The notes under the pieces were generated by a model. The model was not told the origin of the DNA, did no database searches, and saw nothing but the letters and a program-made list of their open reading frames with translations. A program made the translations under genes and the position numbers. DNA of 6,625 bases from Actinomycetota bacterium (lineage in GTDB: Bacteria > Actinomycetota > Actinomycetes > Nanopelagicales > Nanopelagicaceae): positions 1 to 6,625 of the forward strand of contig WLHG01000060.1 of NCBI GenBank assembly GCA_009702845.1. The letters run 5' to 3'. Positions 4,920-6,625 of the stretch are shown here, piece after piece. How positions within the stretch are numbered: position 1 is the stretch's first letter; each line of letters starts with the position of its first letter.

Positions 4920-6344
4920 ATGAAACCAACAACAGCCCTTGATCGCACAATTCTTTCAACTTTTTCTCCGGGTTTCGGCGGGTCAGTAGTTCCTGAATGG
5001 ATTAAGCCTTGGCTTGAAAATGGATTAGGCTCAGTAACTCTTTTCGCATCAAATACGCCAAACTTCGAGGCGGCTGCACGCTTAATTGAGGATCTTCGCA
5101 GTTATAACCCTGATGTTCTTATTGCTATTGATGAAGAGGGTGGAGATGTAACTCGGTTATTTGTCCGCGAGGGAAGCCGATATCCAACACCAGCGCTATT
5201 AGGGCAATGTGATGATGAGGATCTTACATATCGCTCATATAACTCTATGGGCACAATATTGCGAGAACTGGGTATCGATATCACCTATGCGCCAGTCGCA
5301 GATGTTGTTGCCTTTGAAAATAATCCAATTGTCGGAGTTCGCTCATTTGGTATGTCATCCGATGTTGTTACTCGCCATGTAGCCGCTGCAGTCAAGGGAT
5401 TGCAAAATGCCGGTGTCGGGGCTTGCGTTAAGCACTTTCCCGGTCACGGTGCAGTCTTAGAAGACTCTCATCATGATTTGCCATATATAAAGATGGCTTT
5501 GGCTGATTATGAATCCCAGCATGTGATTCCGTTTAAACATGCAATTGAATCCGGTGTTGCTGCGGTCATGATTGGCCATTTAGTTGCAGAGGCTTTGGAT
5601 GCAAAATTGCCTGCATCATTATCAAGCAAAGTGATTCGAGATTATTTGCGCGGAGAATTGAATTTTAATGGTTTGGTTGTAACCGATGCGCTTGATATGG
5701 GTGCTATCGGTGGTCCATCAAAGATCCATGAATCCGCACTCAAGGCTTTAACTGCTGGCGCAGACTTGCTGTGCTTTTCCGGCATGGGAGATCAATCTGG
5801 ATTTGTAGCATCAAGTTTCGATTGGATTAAGTCGGCAGTTGATTCAGGCTCACTACCTGCTCAGTCATTAGGAGAATCGGAACATCGAATCACTTCTTGG
5901 CGTTCAACTAATAAAACTAATGGTGTTGCAACTTCTGCCGTAGATTTCAAAGATTTAATCCATGGATTTGAAGTATCCGGATCGGTTGAATTAGAACCAG
6001 GCGCCGTTAACCTAGTTGAGATTGGAACCAAACCAACAATCGCCGCTGGTGATGTTTCATGGGGCATGCATAGAGAGTTGCGTGCTGTAGGAATTGCCTG
6101 TGATATTCATGCAAGCGATGCTGAAACCCTTGCAAATAAGAGGTTAGTAGTGGCTTTTAGGGATGCCTATCGTGATGCACCGCTACTTGCGACACTAAGG
6201 CGATTGAATGAGCGTTATCCAGAGGCAATATTCATTGACATGGGCTGGCCGACCCGTGAATTCGCACCTAAGAACTTGATTCGAGCGTTTGGCTCCTCGG
6301 CTGTGATTGCTCAGGCTGTGGCTGCCCGAATACGGGCTAAGTAG
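4920..6344 (+). CDS. nagZ: GH3 beta-N-acetylglucosaminidase, two-domain, cytoplasmic (NagZ type)
   Basis: This enzyme cleaves terminal beta-linked N-acetylglucosamine from imported oligosaccharides or cell-wall fragments. The N-terminal barrel (about 1-325) carries the GH3 NagZ signatures: DEEGG at 71-75, GVRSFG at 139-144, KHFPGHG at 171-177, then the Asp182-Ser183-His184 general acid/base dyad loop, and the nucleophile Asp256 in VVTDALDMGA. A C-terminal Rossmann-like GH3 domain follows (about 340-474). At 474 residues it is longer than the single-domain E. coli NagZ of about 340. There is no signal peptide, so it acts inside the cell, after uptake. The usual Arg of the EGGRV motif is replaced by Asp76. 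The gene starts 2 nt after the permease stop, with AAAGGG (4908-4913) as ribosome binding site. The hydrolase-family call is firm. Whether it uses water or phosphate as acceptor (as reported for Cellulomonas fimi Nag3) cannot be decided from the sequence. Confidence 0.92.
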   Translation: MKPTTALDRTILSTFSPGFGGSVVPEWIKPWLENGLGSVTLFASNTPNFEAAARLIEDLRSYNPDVLIAIDEEGGDVTRLFVREGSRYPTPALLGQCDDEDLTYRSYNSMGTILRELGIDITYAPVADVVAFENNPIVGVRSFGMSSDVVTRHVAAAVKGLQNAGVGACVKHFPGHGAVLEDSHHDLPYIKMALADYESQHVIPFKHAIESGVAAVMIGHLVAEALDAKLPASLSSKVIRDYLRGELNFNGLVVTDALDMGAIGGPSKIHESALKALTAGADLLCFSGMGDQSGFVASSFDWIKSAVDSGSLPAQSLGESEHRITSWRSTNKTNGVATSAVDFKDLIHGFEVSGSVELEPGAVNLVEIGTKPTIAAGDVSWGMHRELRAVGIACDIHASDAETLANKRLVVAFRDAYRDAPLLATLRRLNERYPEAIFIDMGWPTREFAPKNLIRAFGSSAVIAQAVAARIRAK

Positions 6345-6488
6345 GCCGGTTCCGTCGCCTCTCTTACGCGGGGCTTGTGGCCTGAGTTACACCGTTGTCA
6401 TTTAAAGGGGCCGATTTCCCTTATTCATGCCCGACCTCTAAACTACAACTTCGCTTGTTTCACGCTTAAACAGAATTGTGGGTACAGA
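6345..6488 (+). promoter_or_regulatory. Non-coding gap: end of sugar operon and presumed infA promoter region
   Basis: This 144-nt stretch has no plausible gene. A new promoter for the infA/ribosomal-protein cluster is expected here, since the preceding genes are a regulated sugar operon. The best hexamers I see are TAAACT at 6439-6444, with TTTCCC (6415-6420) 18 bp upstream, and an isolated TTGTCA at 6395-6400 with no well-spaced partner. A weak AAGGG/CCCTT stem (6405-6409 with 6418-6422) is also present. None of these is strong enough to name with certainty. Confidence 0.35.
6354..6367 (+). repeat. Near-copy of one stem-loop arm, just after the last cassette gene
   Basis: GTCGCCTCTCTTAC is identical to the 3' arm of the upstream stem-loop (3139-3153) except for one missing C. 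It starts 10 nt after the nagZ stop. The matching 5' arm is absent here, so no equivalent long hairpin forms. A short local stem is possible between GCCTC (6357-6361) and GGGGC (6370-6374, one G-U pair), followed only by TTGTGG, which makes a poor intrinsic terminator. Confidence 0.6.
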
Positions 6489-6625
6489 TTGGCTAGCAAA
6501 GATGGCGCCATTGAAATGGAAGGCACCGTTTCTGAAGCTTTACCTAACGCAATGTTTCGTGTGGAACTAACTAATGGACATAAAGCCCTCGCTCACATCA
6601 GTGGAAAGATGCGAAAGAACTATAT
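6489..6625 (+). CDS. infA: Translation initiation factor IF-1, N-terminal part (3' end outside window)
   Basis: IF-1 binds the ribosomal A site during initiation. The 45 complete visible codons translate to [20 protein letters not shown] after the start, then [24 protein letters not shown]. This is the conserved OB-fold start of IF-1, and about two thirds of the usual 72-73 residues are present. The start is TTG at 6489-6491, and no in-frame ATG lies close upstream. It is fixed by the exact position of the family's second-residue Ala and Lys-Asp-Gly. The Shine-Dalgarno is weak (GTGGGT, 6478-6483). In most actinobacteria infA lies close to map and leads into rpmJ, rpsM and rpsK; those would be expected beyond the window. 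Confidence 0.96.
   Translation, partial: MASKDGAIEMEGTVSEALPNAMFRVELTNGHKALAHISGKMRKNY

Noticed and set aside
931..6344. Mobile element carrying the sugar cassette
   Set aside because: No transposase, integrase, tRNA gene or matching terminal inverted repeats are visible at the map or infA side; only the short 14-nt arm repeat hints at any junction structure.
1..6625. CRISPR array, tRNA, rRNA or a defence system
   Set aside because: No regularly spaced repeats, no cloverleaf or rRNA segments, and every sizeable gene falls into housekeeping or sugar-uptake families.

Overview
The window looks like chromosomal DNA from a low-to-mid GC member of the Actinomycetota. Three core genes frame it in the usual actinobacterial order: the end of adk, then map, then (5.5 kb later) the start of infA. 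The 35 visible Adk residues and the IF-1 N-terminus read as actinobacterial. A freshwater acI-type (Nanopelagicales) bacterium would fit the modest GC, the TTG starts and the amino-sugar theme, but that placement is inference.

Layout: 1-108, 3' end of adk; 122-934, complete map (type I methionine aminopeptidase), 13 nt after adk; 931-1635 on the minus strand, a GntR/HutC regulator of DasR/NagR type whose stop codon overlaps that of map; 1636-1837, a divergent control region with a 72% GC segment, imperfect direct repeats and a DasR-type (dre-like) operator; 1838-3088, an exported sugar-binding protein; 3089-3178, a gap with a perfect 16-bp stem-loop and a strong ribosome binding site; 3179-4093 and 4090-4917, two CUT1-type sugar permeases overlapping by 4 nt; 4920-6344, a cytoplasmic two-domain GH3 beta-N-acetylglucosaminidase (NagZ type); 6345-6488, non-coding, presumably holding the end of the sugar operon and the infA promoter; 6489-6625, 5' end of infA with a TTG start.

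Taken together, the middle block is a compact relative of the Streptomyces das locus. A GntR repressor is divergent from a binding protein, two permeases and a hexosaminidase. The likely job is import of GlcNAc oligosaccharides (chitobiose-like or muropeptide-derived), cleavage in the cytoplasm, and control through the operator at 1768-1783. No ABC ATPase is present, so the permeases must use one encoded elsewhere, as Streptomyces does with MsiK. No nagA, nagB or kinase is present either.

The parts are known families; I see no entirely new system. The points most worth a second look are: the cassette splits a translation-gene cluster (map | infA); the map and gntR ends overlap with no clear terminator; the stem-loop between binding-protein and permease genes has an arm that could alternatively pair with the next Shine-Dalgarno; and one arm of that stem-loop recurs almost intact just after the last gene of the cassette.
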